Shown here piece by piece: positions 7,193-13,433 of a stretch of 14,838 nucleotides of DNA. The notes under the pieces were generated by a model, which was not told the DNA's origin, did no database searches, and was given only the letters and a program-made list of their open reading frames with translations. The stretch is from DATGEP01 sp035310125 (GTDB taxonomy: Bacteria > Chloroflexota > Ktedonobacteria > Ktedonobacterales > JADMIN01). The stretch is taken from assembly GCA_035310125.1 (NCBI GenBank), contig DATGEP010000368.1:1-14838 (forward strand), in the 5' to 3' direction. Within the stretch, counting starts at the first letter, position 1. Each line of letters begins with the position of its first letter. Made by a program: the position numbers and the translations under genes.

Positions 7193-7216
7193 TGATGTCC
7201 TCCACGCGCCACGCTC

Positions 7217-7681
7217 CTAGCCGTGCTGACTGTCAGAGCAGAGATAGAGCACATTGGCCGCGGTGGCGGCGGTAGATATGGCGGCGCCGTCCGGGTAGTT
7301 GAGGATGTTCCAGCCGGCCGTGAGGTTCAGCGTGATGTTGCCAATGCCCGTATCGAGCGTGACGGCGACATTGGCCCCCACCAAGAGGCGTGAAAAACGC
7401 CGGTCGAAGCGGTCGAGGCGGTGCGGGGCGCTGGTGAGTTGAAACACCTGGTACACATCCGGCTTGGGGCGCGTCGCGTCGAGCGTCGCATCCATATGCC
7501 CCAGCAGGCCGGCCAGCGCGCCGAGCTGCGAGGAGAGGCGGTGCATGTCGTAGGCATGCGGGTTGACATCGGGCGCGGGGACGGCCTGCGCCTCACTGGG
7601 CGGGATAGGATGGGCGCCGTAGGTGCCCGGTGTCGTGACGGTACCGGCAGGCGAGATCGCGGGCGTGCTGGCGGGGATCAT
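7217..7681 (-). CDS. Pro-rich protein with beta-rich C-terminal domain, possible vertex or spike protein
   Basis: A 154-residue protein. The start chosen is ATG 7681, whose A overlaps a 17-codon upstream ORF as ATGA; an upstream GTG at 7738 is in frame but badly spaced from its ribosome site. Residues 1-50 are Pro/Thr/Ala rich and extended, then comes a short helix (HRLSSQLGALAGLLGHMDAT). Residues about 85-150 alternate hydrophobic and polar like beta strands (RLLVGANVAVTLDTGIGNIT, then NLTAGWNILNYPDG). A disordered arm plus a compact beta domain fits a penton, spike or capsid-associated protein. That is inference; no family is recognised. It is the first full-size gene after the terminator at 7785-7831. 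Confidence 0.65.
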   Translation of the reverse strand: MIPASTPAISPAGTVTTPGTYGAHPIPPSEAQAVPAPDVNPHAYDMHRLSSQLGALAGLLGHMDATLDATRPKPDVYQVFQLTSAPHRLDRFDRRFSRLLVGANVAVTLDTGIGNITLNLTAGWNILNYPDGAAISTAATAANVLYLCSDSQHG

Positions 7682-7731
7682 CGGCGGCCCCGCATTTCGT
7701 GGGCCTTTTTGCGCGTGACGCGGTGCGCCAT
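7678..7731 (-). CDS. Possible 17-aa basic micro-ORF
   Basis: The ATG at 7731 opens an 18-codon frame, MAHRVTRKKAHEMRGRR then TGA, whose stop overlaps the start of the next gene as ATGA. A GAAGG site lies about 10 bases upstream. The peptide is very basic. The next gene has only a weak ribosome site of its own, so this short frame may serve to bring ribosomes to it by coupling, whether or not the peptide has a function. Chance cannot be excluded at this length. Confidence 0.35.
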   Translation of the reverse strand: MAHRVTRKKAHEMRGRR

Positions 7732-7784
7732 ACTCCACAACCCTTCATCCGGCGGCGCGGGCATTGGCCTGCCCATGCGCCCAG

Positions 7785-7831
7785 AAAAAACCCTCTGCGT
7801 CCACAGTGTACCTGAATTGGACGCAGAGGGT
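7785..7831 (-). terminator. Strong Rho-independent terminator
   Basis: On the minus strand a perfect 13-bp stem (ACCCTCTGCGTCC at 7819-7831 read in reverse, pairing with 7790-7802) closes a 16-base loop and is followed immediately by six T residues. It lies after the stop of the last replication-side gene (7847) and before the virion genes, so it ends the upstream transcript. Confidence 0.85.
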
Positions 7832-7846
7832 GTGTACATTTGGCGT

Positions 7847-8335
7847 CTAAAATGGGGGGTATTTAGTCCCGTCTGGCCGCGGAGCGCTCAGGTGATCCAT
7901 CTCCTCGACGATGCGCATGCGCCCGGTTTGATGCGGCGCACGCTGCACGGGCGGCGGGTGTGAGTGCTGCGGGTGCTGCGGGTGCTGCTGCACAGACCGC
8001 GGGTCCAGGCGCGCGGTGTCGCAGTCGGGGATGTCGCGGCCCAGGAGCCAGAGCGGCGTATCGCTCAACCGTTTCGTCTCGCGGGCCTGCTGCCGGGCAT
8101 GCCCGCGGGCCGTATCACGGAGGAGCTGCATCGAGGTGGACGCCCGGCGCGTGCAGAGTTCGGCGTCGGTGGGACGCGCCAGCGCGCCGAATTGATTGCC
8201 GTAGGTGGCGGCGATCTCCGCAATGTCAGCCAGCGCGCACCGCAGATGTTGCACGGCGCGGGTGCAGCGTTTGTCGAGCTCGTTCCAGTCCAGACGTTCG
8301 GGGAGGGGGGGGATTAGCGCGTATTCCGATGCCAT
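7847..8335 (-). CDS. Unknown protein with His/Gln/Pro repeat, 162 aa
   Basis: The ATG at 8335 is chosen because GGAG lies about nine bases upstream; the frame opening at 8407 adds 24 residues without support. Residues 15-95 look helical (LDWNELDKRCTRAVQHLRCA and the following stretch, then an Arg/Ala/Gln-rich helix). Near residues 118-127 a short tandem repeat of nine bases encodes HPQHPQHS, and the tail is Pro/Arg rich. Cysteines at 24, 33, 61 and 105 are scattered and do not form a clear zinc motif. It is the last gene before the terminator at 7785-7831. No family is recognised. Confidence 0.65.
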   Translation of the reverse strand: MASEYALIPPLPERLDWNELDKRCTRAVQHLRCALADIAEIAATYGNQFGALARPTDAELCTRRASTSMQLLRDTARGHARQQARETKRLSDTPLWLLGRDIPDCDTARLDPRSVQQHPQHPQHSHPPPVQRAPHQTGRMRIVEEMDHLSAPRPDGTKYPPF

Positions 8336-8443
8336 AGTGTGCGTCTCCGTCGCAGACTCGCCGCGCGACTGTGCAGGCGATGGCCTGATCGGAGGCCCGC
8401 ATAACACTGCGCGTGGTGGCGATATGTCGGTGGCCGCGTGCGC

Positions 8444-8632
8444 TCAGCAATAGGCATCACCTCCCCGATATGCTGCTCCGGCCAGTCCGCCACCGCGACG
8501 AATAGCCTTGACGACGTCGTTGAGTGGCACTGACGGGTCGGTAATCATGCTGCGTGCGGAATCGTGTCGGAGCAACTCCTTGGCGAGCTCGCGCGGCGGA
8601 AGATCATCAGAGGGGTCAATATATGTGGTCAT
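8444..8632 (-). CDS. Small unknown protein, 62 aa
   Basis: It starts at ATG 8632, overlapping the preceding stop as ATGA. The product begins MTTYIDPSDDLPPRELAKEL and contains a helical middle (LLRHDSARSMITDP, then DVVKAIRRGGG) and a Gly/Tyr-rich end. It has no membrane segment and only a terminal cysteine. The 108 bases that follow, down to the next start at 8335, hold no supportable gene. No family is recognised; expression with its neighbours is inferred from the coupling. Confidence 0.65.
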   Translation of the reverse strand: MTTYIDPSDDLPPRELAKELLRHDSARSMITDPSVPLNDVVKAIRRGGGLAGAAYRGGDAYC

Positions 8633-8961
8633 GGACTCACCCGCGCTTTCGGCGGTCTCCCACGAGGCTTGACGGGTGCCGCGCATAGGTCCATCGTCCA
8701 GATCGGGTTATCGTCCGGCGGGACGAAGCTCTTCATGCGCTCTTTCAGCTCTTGCCAGCGCGCTTCGTCTTCTTCGTCGCGCAGCCTGACCATTGTGCCG
8801 TACGCTTCGTCGAGTCGGCGCTGCGCTTCCGGCAAGAGCGGCGAGAGCAACGGCGCCTGCGCACCGAGCCGGTTGCAGTGTATCAGCCAGATCGCGTTGT
8901 GAATGGCGTCGTACTCGTCTTTTGCGATCAGCCACGCCTGACGCGCTTGGGTAGCGTTCAT
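8629..8961 (-). CDS. Helical protein with C-terminal AT-hook, 110 aa
   Basis: It starts at ATG 8961 in an ATGA overlap with the upstream stop. Residues 5-80 are helical and charged (ARQAWLIAKDEYDAIHNAIW; RRLDEAYGTMVRLRDEEDEA). The tail at about 97-106, VKPRGRPPKA, carries the PRGRPPK core of an AT-hook, a minor-groove DNA-binding motif. This suggests a small DNA-binding accessory protein. The family is not recognised, and the AT-hook call rests on a short motif. Confidence 0.65.
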   Translation of the reverse strand: MNATQARQAWLIAKDEYDAIHNAIWLIHCNRLGAQAPLLSPLLPEAQRRLDEAYGTMVRLRDEEDEARWQELKERMKSFVPPDDNPIWTMDLCAAPVKPRGRPPKARVSP

Positions 8962-9272
8962 GAGGCTACACCTGCGCTTTCTCGCGCCGTCGGCTCCATG
9001 GGTTGACGATGATCGCCACAGCCTGAGCACCAGCCATCCTCATCAAGCGGGATATGGCATGTTGCGCAGACGCGCCGCGCCTCTGGCATCCACAGCGTAG
9101 GGCCGTCTTGCGCCGGCTTCGGAGGATCCTCGTAGCCGATGTCAATGCGGCCGCCAATCGTCCAGCGACGCCCGCACTCGCAGGAGAATTGCCCCAACCG
9201 TTTCGACATGAGATGCCGGCCACAGGGGCATTGCCACGTGAAGCTGGCGCGGAATGTCGTGAGCCAGTTCAT
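8958..9272 (-). CDS. Double zinc-ribbon protein, 104 aa
   Basis: It starts at ATG 9272, with AGGGGG six bases upstream and an ATGA overlap with an 18-aa micro-ORF. A first ribbon uses C15, C17, C31 and C33 (CPC ... CEC, with WTIGG after the second knuckle). A second uses C69, C72, C82 and C85 (CATC ... CSGC). The linker between them is Pro-rich. Two zinc ribbons in a row suggest nucleic-acid binding or a structural adaptor. It is one of several zinc-ribbon proteins in this half of the element. Confidence 0.75.
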   Translation of the reverse strand: MNWLTTFRASFTWQCPCGRHLMSKRLGQFSCECGRRWTIGGRIDIGYEDPPKPAQDGPTLWMPEARRVCATCHIPLDEDGWCSGCGDHRQPMEPTARESAGVAS

Positions 9273-9325
9273 GCGATGCCCCCTGTCGTGTCGAAAGTCC
9301 ACTGGATAGGTGATTTCCCGCTCAT
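9269..9325 (-). CDS. Possible 18-aa micro-ORF
   Basis: ATG 9325 has a good GAGG site six bases upstream. The frame encodes MSGKSPIQWTFDTTGGIA and stops in an ATGA overlap with the double zinc-ribbon gene. It also begins nine bases after the upstream stop, which fits the coupled gene chain here. It may be a real micro-peptide or only a translational bridge. Confidence 0.4.
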   Translation of the reverse strand: MSGKSPIQWTFDTTGGIA

Positions 9326-9333
9326 GCTTCACC

Positions 9334-9561
9334 TCACCACTTCCGCAGATTGTGGATACTGACCACACGCGCCCGATTCCGGCTCTCAACGCGGTAGAGC
9401 GGTCGTATGACGACCTTGAACGGGTTCGTTGTCGGCTTGACGTAGGTGGCGGATATGGACCGCTCGACCACCACGCCTAATCCACCCGGCTCAGATTCAA
9501 CGCTCAGGATGTACTGCAACCAATCGCCCCGTTGCAGCGTGGCCGCTTCGTCTTTTGTCAT
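9334..9561 (-). CDS. Small beta-rich protein, 75 aa
   Basis: It starts at ATG 9561 in an ATGA overlap with the upstream stop. After a short helix (MTKDEAATLQRGDWLQYIL), the sequence alternates hydrophobic and polar in several short strands (LGVVVERSISATYVK; FKVVIRPLYRVES; ARVVSIHNLRKW) with basic residues throughout. This is compatible with a small SH3-like or OB-like barrel. Nucleic-acid binding is possible but not shown. Third positions are less GC-rich than in its neighbours. Confidence 0.65.
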   Translation of the reverse strand: MTKDEAATLQRGDWLQYILSVESEPGGLGVVVERSISATYVKPTTNPFKVVIRPLYRVESRNRARVVSIHNLRKW

Positions 9562-9818
9562 GCGGCATCACCGCCATTCCCGCTCCCCTCACCGCGCCAG
9601 GGCAGTGACACCTTCTTGCCGGCGTAGTATTCGCGCAACGAGACGATCTTGCTCGCTTCGTCGGGTGTGAACGCGGCGCCCCACACGTCGCGGCGGCGCA
9701 GATGCGTGTAGATCAGGCCCGCCGGATGGGCGTCATGATCGGCATGCGCCACCGCATACCAGATCGCGCTGCAAAATGTGGCCACATGCCGCCACATCTG
9801 GACACTGCGAGTGTACAT
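9558..9818 (-). CDS. Small unknown protein, 86 aa
   Basis: The ATG at 9818 has AGGAGG nine bases upstream and is preferred to a TTG at 9851. The product (MYTRSVQMWRHVATFCSAIW and on) has an aromatic helical N-terminal half with several His residues and a Gly-rich tail. The segment FTPDEASKIVSLREYYAG looks like a surface helix pair. No membrane segment or metal motif is clear. It follows the Tpg-like gene by 33 bases and is coupled to the small beta-rich gene. No family is recognised. Confidence 0.6.
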   Translation of the reverse strand: MYTRSVQMWRHVATFCSAIWYAVAHADHDAHPAGLIYTHLRRRDVWGAAFTPDEASKIVSLREYYAGKKVSLPWRGEGSGNGGDAA

Positions 9819-9851
9819 GAGCCGCTGCCTCCTGTCAATCCTCACGGTCAA

Positions 9852-10451
9852 TCACGCTTCACGCAGGCTGAAATCGTTCGTCGGCACCCCATTCGCCCCG
9901 GCGTCAATGCTGGCGCCGGGGAAGTTGTAGCCGCTCGGCGCATCCATGACGGCGGCGTTAAAGAGATCGGCCATATCCGCACGATCCTGGCCGTCACCCG
10001 TGATCTCCTGTTTGGCCCAGGCCCGCAGAAACGCATCGAGCCACACGCCAGAGAGCAGGGCATTGATGGTGCGCTCGCCCGCCGGTTTGCCGCTCGGATC
10101 GAAAATCTCCGCCGTCGTCTTGAGGCGCAGGCCGCGCTGACGCAACCGCTCGACATCCGCGCCGAGTGCCTTCGCAAACGCGGCGTTGCGCAGCTTTTCG
10201 CGCGCATCGGGGCTGATGCGGCGGTTGCTCGGCAGTTTGCCGCGGCGCTCGAAATCCAGATAGCGCTGGATGTCGCGTAGGGCATAGGGCTGCTCAGTCC
10301 GCGGATTGTTGCCCAGCGTCCGCTGCGCCGCGCGCGTGCCGCCGAGGACGGTCACGATGGCCTCCAGCGACACCAACGGGCCGAGCTTGAGCGCCGTGCC
10401 CAACGGCGCCAGCGCCTCCATTTCGCGCTTAATCCCCGTGATCAGATACAC
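9852..10451 (-). CDS. Tpg-like terminal protein / HTH DNA-binding protein
   Basis: A 199-residue protein. The start is GTG 10451, with GGGAGG nine bases upstream, overlapping the Tap-like gene by 23 bases; the frame upstream of it is shadow sequence. Residues 28-72 match the shape of the N-terminal HTH of Streptomyces Tpg as I remember it (LGGTRAAQRTLG, then RDIQRYLDFERRGKLP). Further points of likeness are basic residues around 76-105, the RGLRLKTTAEIFDPSGKPAGER region (106-127) and an aromatic helical block (NALLSGVWLDAFLRAWAK) before the C-terminus. Tpg is about 185 residues, caps 5' ends of linear Streptomyces replicons and primes end-patching synthesis. Order and coupling with the Tap-like gene match the tap-tpg operon. 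The homology is distant and unaligned. Y56, Y64 and Y175 are candidate priming tyrosines only. Confidence 0.6.
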   Translation of the reverse strand: MYLITGIKREMEALAPLGTALKLGPLVSLEAIVTVLGGTRAAQRTLGNNPRTEQPYALRDIQRYLDFERRGKLPSNRRISPDAREKLRNAAFAKALGADVERLRQRGLRLKTTAEIFDPSGKPAGERTINALLSGVWLDAFLRAWAKQEITGDGQDRADMADLFNAAVMDAPSGYNFPGASIDAGANGVPTNDFSLREA

Positions 10452-11982
10452 GGCTGCTGCCCTCCCGGCGCGCGTTGAGCGCACGCTGCACGAGCTGGAG
10501 CGCTCCGTATTGCCCGTGCGCGCCGTCGAGCACCGGCAGAATCTCCGCCAGGGGCAGCGAGTCCTTGACTTTCCAGGCGCCCAGGCCGTCACCCAGGCGC
10601 AGCGCGGCGGGGCACGCTTTCACCGGGTCCGGCTCATCCGAGGTAAAATACAGCGCGTCGGTGCCGAGGGCGAAGGCGTGCGCGCCCTCGTCCGCGGCGG
10701 CGAGCATCTGGCGATAGATCACGGCGTTGCTTTGCGCAATAAGGAGGGTGCGCCAGTCGGGGCGATAGAGCGTGTCGCCGGCGCGGTCCCAGCCGCGTGA
10801 GGCGATGTAGCCCGTGGCGGCGGCGTAACTGAGCTTGAGCGTTTTGAGCGCCACCTCGGCGCCGGGCGCGTTGTGCGTGCACTGCGTCATGAGCTGTGTG
10901 CGCCCGTCGCGGAGACGTTTATACCACGGCTCCAGGGCGCGGTGATGCGTGGGCCAGATGTAGGCCTCGGTGACGCAGGTTTCGATGCCGAGGTCATACA
11001 GGAGTTGGAGCGTGGGGGTGGTGATCCAGACCTGCGTTTCCGCCGCCTGCGCACCGGTGCTGATGAGCGGCGGCAATTCGGGACGGATGGGCAGCGTCCG
11101 CGTCGCGATATGCGCCCGCCAGAAACCGGGCGGATAGGGCAACTGCGCGCCCGTCTTCGCGTCGCGCGGATGCGCCAGCGCGTCATAGCGGCCGTCGCCG
11201 GGATAGGTGTGCTCCGGCTGGCCAAATCCGAGCGCCAGGGAGCTACACGCGGCGAGCCAGGCTCCATTTTTGTCATAGCTGTGCAGATACTTCGCGCGGC
11301 GTTCGTCGCGCGTCAAGTCGCGCATCCAGATACGCGGAAGCTCAGCATTATTGGTGACGGGGTCCGGCAGCGTGCCCGGCACATCGAGGCGCAACGGCCG
11401 GCCGCGGACGCCCCGCTTGCGGGCGCCGGTGCGGTCATAGCCGTGCACATCGCGGATGAGGTCAACGCCGGTGAGGCCGGGGCTGCGCCGGTAGGAGAGG
11501 CCAGTGGCGGCGCGGAAGGCGCAGAGCGCGGCGAGCAGCTCCTCGGCGGTGCGCGCCCTCGCCCAGGGCGCACGCGCATCGAGCGCCGGTGAGACAATGA
11601 TCGTGCCGGCGCTCGTGTAAGTGCCGACCTGGAAACAGACGCGCCAGTGCGGCTGTTTGGCGCCGATGACCCACGCGCCGTACTGTGCGGTGAGATGGCC
11701 GGGCACCTCGTCATCGAGCACACCGGGCCAGCTCGGGTGAATCCAGAGCTGCGCAATACCGAGCTGGCAGGCGCGGCGGGCAAGGAGGAAGGTGTAGAGA
11801 CGGCCATCGCCCAGCGCCAGCGGATTCAGCGCAATGCAGCGGCCATCGGAGAGGCGCAGCGTGTCGGCGTCCATGACGCCGATGATTTCGTCGGCGTCAG
11901 GTTCGCCAGCCGCGGCGACAGACGGCGCGGCGAGAGCGGGCGCGAGGTCGGCGGTGTTGCGGTGACGGGCGGGCGTAGCCAT
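10429..11982 (-). CDS. Tap-like telomere-associated replication protein, PolB-like motif remnants
   Basis: A 517-residue protein starting at ATG 11982 with AGGAGG seven bases upstream. Residues 1-30 look disordered. Segments recall Streptomyces Tap in the same order: a WR-V-FQVGTYTSAG block with ALDAR (113-137), a TGVDLIRDVHGYDRTG stretch (171-186), YDKNGAWLAACSSLALGFGQ (236-255; Tap has an LDVNTAFLAAANRL-like stretch), a TPTLQLLYDLG ... EAYIWP block (322-344) and GTDALYFTSD (440-449). D237, the K380/K383 region and D442 are placed like motifs A, B and C of family B polymerases, but the usual DTD is reduced to one Asp. Streptomyces Tap is about 740 residues and starts with an HTH domain, which is absent here. 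Tap recruits Tpg to telomere overhangs. The next gene is Tpg-like and overlaps by 23 bases. Identity is by remembered pattern only. Confidence 0.65.
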   Translation of the reverse strand: MATPARHRNTADLAPALAAPSVAAAGEPDADEIIGVMDADTLRLSDGRCIALNPLALGDGRLYTFLLARRACQLGIAQLWIHPSWPGVLDDEVPGHLTAQYGAWVIGAKQPHWRVCFQVGTYTSAGTIIVSPALDARAPWARARTAEELLAALCAFRAATGLSYRRSPGLTGVDLIRDVHGYDRTGARKRGVRGRPLRLDVPGTLPDPVTNNAELPRIWMRDLTRDERRAKYLHSYDKNGAWLAACSSLALGFGQPEHTYPGDGRYDALAHPRDAKTGAQLPYPPGFWRAHIATRTLPIRPELPPLISTGAQAAETQVWITTPTLQLLYDLGIETCVTEAYIWPTHHRALEPWYKRLRDGRTQLMTQCTHNAPGAEVALKTLKLSYAAATGYIASRGWDRAGDTLYRPDWRTLLIAQSNAVIYRQMLAAADEGAHAFALGTDALYFTSDEPDPVKACPAALRLGDGLGAWKVKDSLPLAEILPVLDGAHGQYGALQLVQRALNARREGSSRVSDHGD

Positions 11983-12203
11983 TTGGGAGCCTCCTGAGGC
12001 AGTGCGAAGGGCACACAGTCATAGCAGAGCGGATGGGCGGGCATGCGCCCGCCGTGGGTGAACGTCGCGCCGGGAGGGATGCGGTGCCCGCAGCGCCCGC
12101 AGGGGATCGCCTCCAGCGCGAAATACGCGGTGTGGGGGCCGCTGGCCGTTGAGACGATGAAGATGCGCACGGCGCGGCGTGCGCGAAGCGGGAGCGTGTG
12201 CAT
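11826..12203 (-). CDS. Zinc-ribbon protein with 3' overlap into the Tap-like gene
   Basis: The ATG at 12203 has AGGAGG six bases upstream. The first 70 residues include a beta hairpin (AVRIFIVSTASGPHTAYFAL) and a zinc ribbon with C35, C38, C60 and C63 (CGRC ... CYDC). After about residue 72 the frame enters the Tap-like gene, and the sequence becomes Pro/Ser/Thr/Arg rich, so the last 50 residues (157 bases of overlap) may be an unstructured tail or a merely open frame. It may act as a small DNA-binding or regulatory partner. No family is recognised. Confidence 0.6.
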   Translation of the reverse strand: MHTLPLRARRAVRIFIVSTASGPHTAYFALEAIPCGRCGHRIPPGATFTHGGRMPAHPLCYDCVPFALPQEAPKWLRPPVTATPPTSRPLSPRRLSPRLANLTPTKSSASWTPTRCASPMAAALR

Positions 12204-12213
12204 ATGGCGCCTC

Positions 12214-12678
12214 CTAGTGCGTTTTGCGCCGCCGGCGGCTGCGCGGCGGGCGATAGCTGCCCCACTCGCTGAGTGGGCAATCGGGCGGGCGCGGAATGAT
12301 CCAGTGATGCGTTTGACCGTGCGAAAATCCGCAGGTGCCATCGCACGCCTGATGCTCGATTTCGTGCGCCAACTCCATCTGTCGTAAAATCTGCTGCATG
12401 CGGCGCACGCTGCGGTCCGCGAGGCCCGCAATCGTCGCGACAGCCAGAAACGTCATACCCTGCTCCGCATTCATCACCGTGGCGTAGTGTGCCATTGCAA
12501 TGAGCGTCAGGCGCACGACATCATGATTGCGCCGCTCCCAGCGCTCCCAGGCGACGCGCTCGTCGGTCATTTCGCGCGTGTACGGCCCGCCGCGTGGCGG
12601 GTTAGGGATTTTTGCGATCCAGCTCATGTACCGGCCGGGCTGCCAGTACTTGAGGATCGCCGTTTCGACATCGGCCAT
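12214..12678 (-). CDS. Winged-helix (HTH_36-like) DNA-binding protein, possible replication initiator
   Basis: A 154-residue protein starting at ATG 12678 (MADVETAILKYW ...). The ribosome site is weak; the longer frame from 12963 is a shadow of the upstream gene. Residues 55-110 have the pattern of HTH_36/RepA-like winged helices: LTLIAMAHYA, then FLAVATIAGLADRSVRRMQQ, then ILRQMELAHEIE. A Cys/His cluster follows (CDGTCGFSHGQTHHWIIP, 112-129), then a basic tail (RSRRRRK). Such domains occur in plasmid initiators and in phage regulators. Its position between a second HTH protein and the zinc-ribbon/Tap-like genes suggests replication initiation or early control. Function is inferred. Confidence 0.65.
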   Translation of the reverse strand: MADVETAILKYWQPGRYMSWIAKIPNPPRGGPYTREMTDERVAWERWERRNHDVVRLTLIAMAHYATVMNAEQGMTFLAVATIAGLADRSVRRMQQILRQMELAHEIEHQACDGTCGFSHGQTHHWIIPRPPDCPLSEWGSYRPPRSRRRRKTH

Positions 12679-12694
12679 GCGTTCGCTCTGGTGT

Positions 12695-13201
12695 CTAGGC
12701 CGCTGACAGTGGGCCCTCATCAACGACGACGCGGTAGGCGTGCGGACATCCGCCGTGGAGGCCGCGAGCGCGTCGCTGCTCCAGATAGCCGCGCTCGACG
12801 AGCCAGCGTAACGCCCGGTACACGGTCTGCGGATGCACCGCAAAATACGCCGCGAGTGGGACGGGCGCGACGGGAGTCCAGTCGAGCGCGTCGCCGCGTA
12901 TGGCGGCGAGCACCTGGAGGCGCAGATACACGCGCCACCGCACCGGGATCGAGTGATCCGCAACCGCGCGGGTCGGGATAATGGCGTTGCTCATTGCTGC
13001 CGTCTGTCCTCGTTTCTGGATGTGTTGCGCGCGCAGGCGCGCCCGACAACGTAGGCAGAGGCCGTCAGCGATCCACGCAATCACGGCGGGGGGAGGATCA
13101 GGCACGCAGGCGCCACAGGAGGTGCAATGGGTCTGCCAGGAGGCCGGACGTGGGGATAGTAGTCCCTGAAGGTCCGTACGTGTTATAATGGCGGCAGACA
13201 T
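12695..13201 (-). CDS. Zinc-ribbon plus winged-helix regulator, 168 aa
   Basis: It starts at ATG 13201, with GGAG eight bases upstream in a leader nearly identical to that of the gene starting at 14030. An N-terminal ribbon has C26, C29, C49 and C52 (CTSC ... CLRC). After a basic linker, residues 87-160 form a winged helix (RWRVYLRLQVLAAIRG; LAAYFAVHPQTVYRALRWLV; ERGYLEQRR; then a wing). An internal ATG at 12994 could make a shorter HTH-only product; its GAGGA site is 12 bases away, so less likely. The arrangement fits a GntR/HTH-type transcription or replication regulator. The specific family is not certain. Confidence 0.7.
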   Translation of the reverse strand: MSAAIITRTDLQGLLSPRPASWQTHCTSCGACVPDPPPAVIAWIADGLCLRCRARLRAQHIQKRGQTAAMSNAIIPTRAVADHSIPVRWRVYLRLQVLAAIRGDALDWTPVAPVPLAAYFAVHPQTVYRALRWLVERGYLEQRRARGLHGGCPHAYRVVVDEGPLSAA

Positions 13202-13433
13202 TGTGTTACTCCATCATGGACGACAGCGAGAGGAGGCGCCACACTCCACGATCTACACCCATCCCTCTGTGATTGCCTGTGTACTGCCCCACCTCGCTTT
13301 GGCCGGAGAGGTGGGGCGTTTCTATGCTGTCTCTGCTGACACGCACTCTACTCATCTGGACGTGTCAGGCTCATCTGGCGCCACACGGACACGTTTTTGG
13401 TGCGAGCGAGACGTGCCCGGTGTCGTGATCACA
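13202..13433. other. Intergenic leader with hairpin, no gene seen
   Basis: About 230 bases separate the zinc-ribbon gene (stop at 13434) from the next start at 13201. They hold a 10-bp perfect stem (GCCCCACCTC at 13286-13295 with 13308-13317) and an 8-bp inverted repeat (CTGACACG at 13336-13343 with CGTGTCAG at 13361-13368). Neither has a T-run on the minus strand. A minus-strand promoter is expected here, but none is convincing. Confidence 0.45.

Noticed and set aside
6078..7205. 375-codon version of the HTH protein starting at GTG 7205
   Set aside because: Its first 117 residues are the coiled-coil gene read out of frame (Gly/Arg/Asp-rich). The coiled-coil frame has the better start and clear heptads.
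10873..11592. 239-codon plus-strand open frame
   Set aside because: Antisense to the Tap-like gene; Arg/Gly/Ala-rich composition and no ribosome site.
13163..13192. TATAAT at 13185-13190 as a plus-strand promoter
   Set aside because: The matching -35 is very weak, it lies inside the start of a minus-strand gene, and no plus-strand gene follows it.
13286..13317. 10-bp hairpin as a Rho-independent terminator
   Set aside because: There is no T-run on the minus strand, where the genes are, and no plus-strand gene that would need it. Kept only as a hairpin in the leader region.
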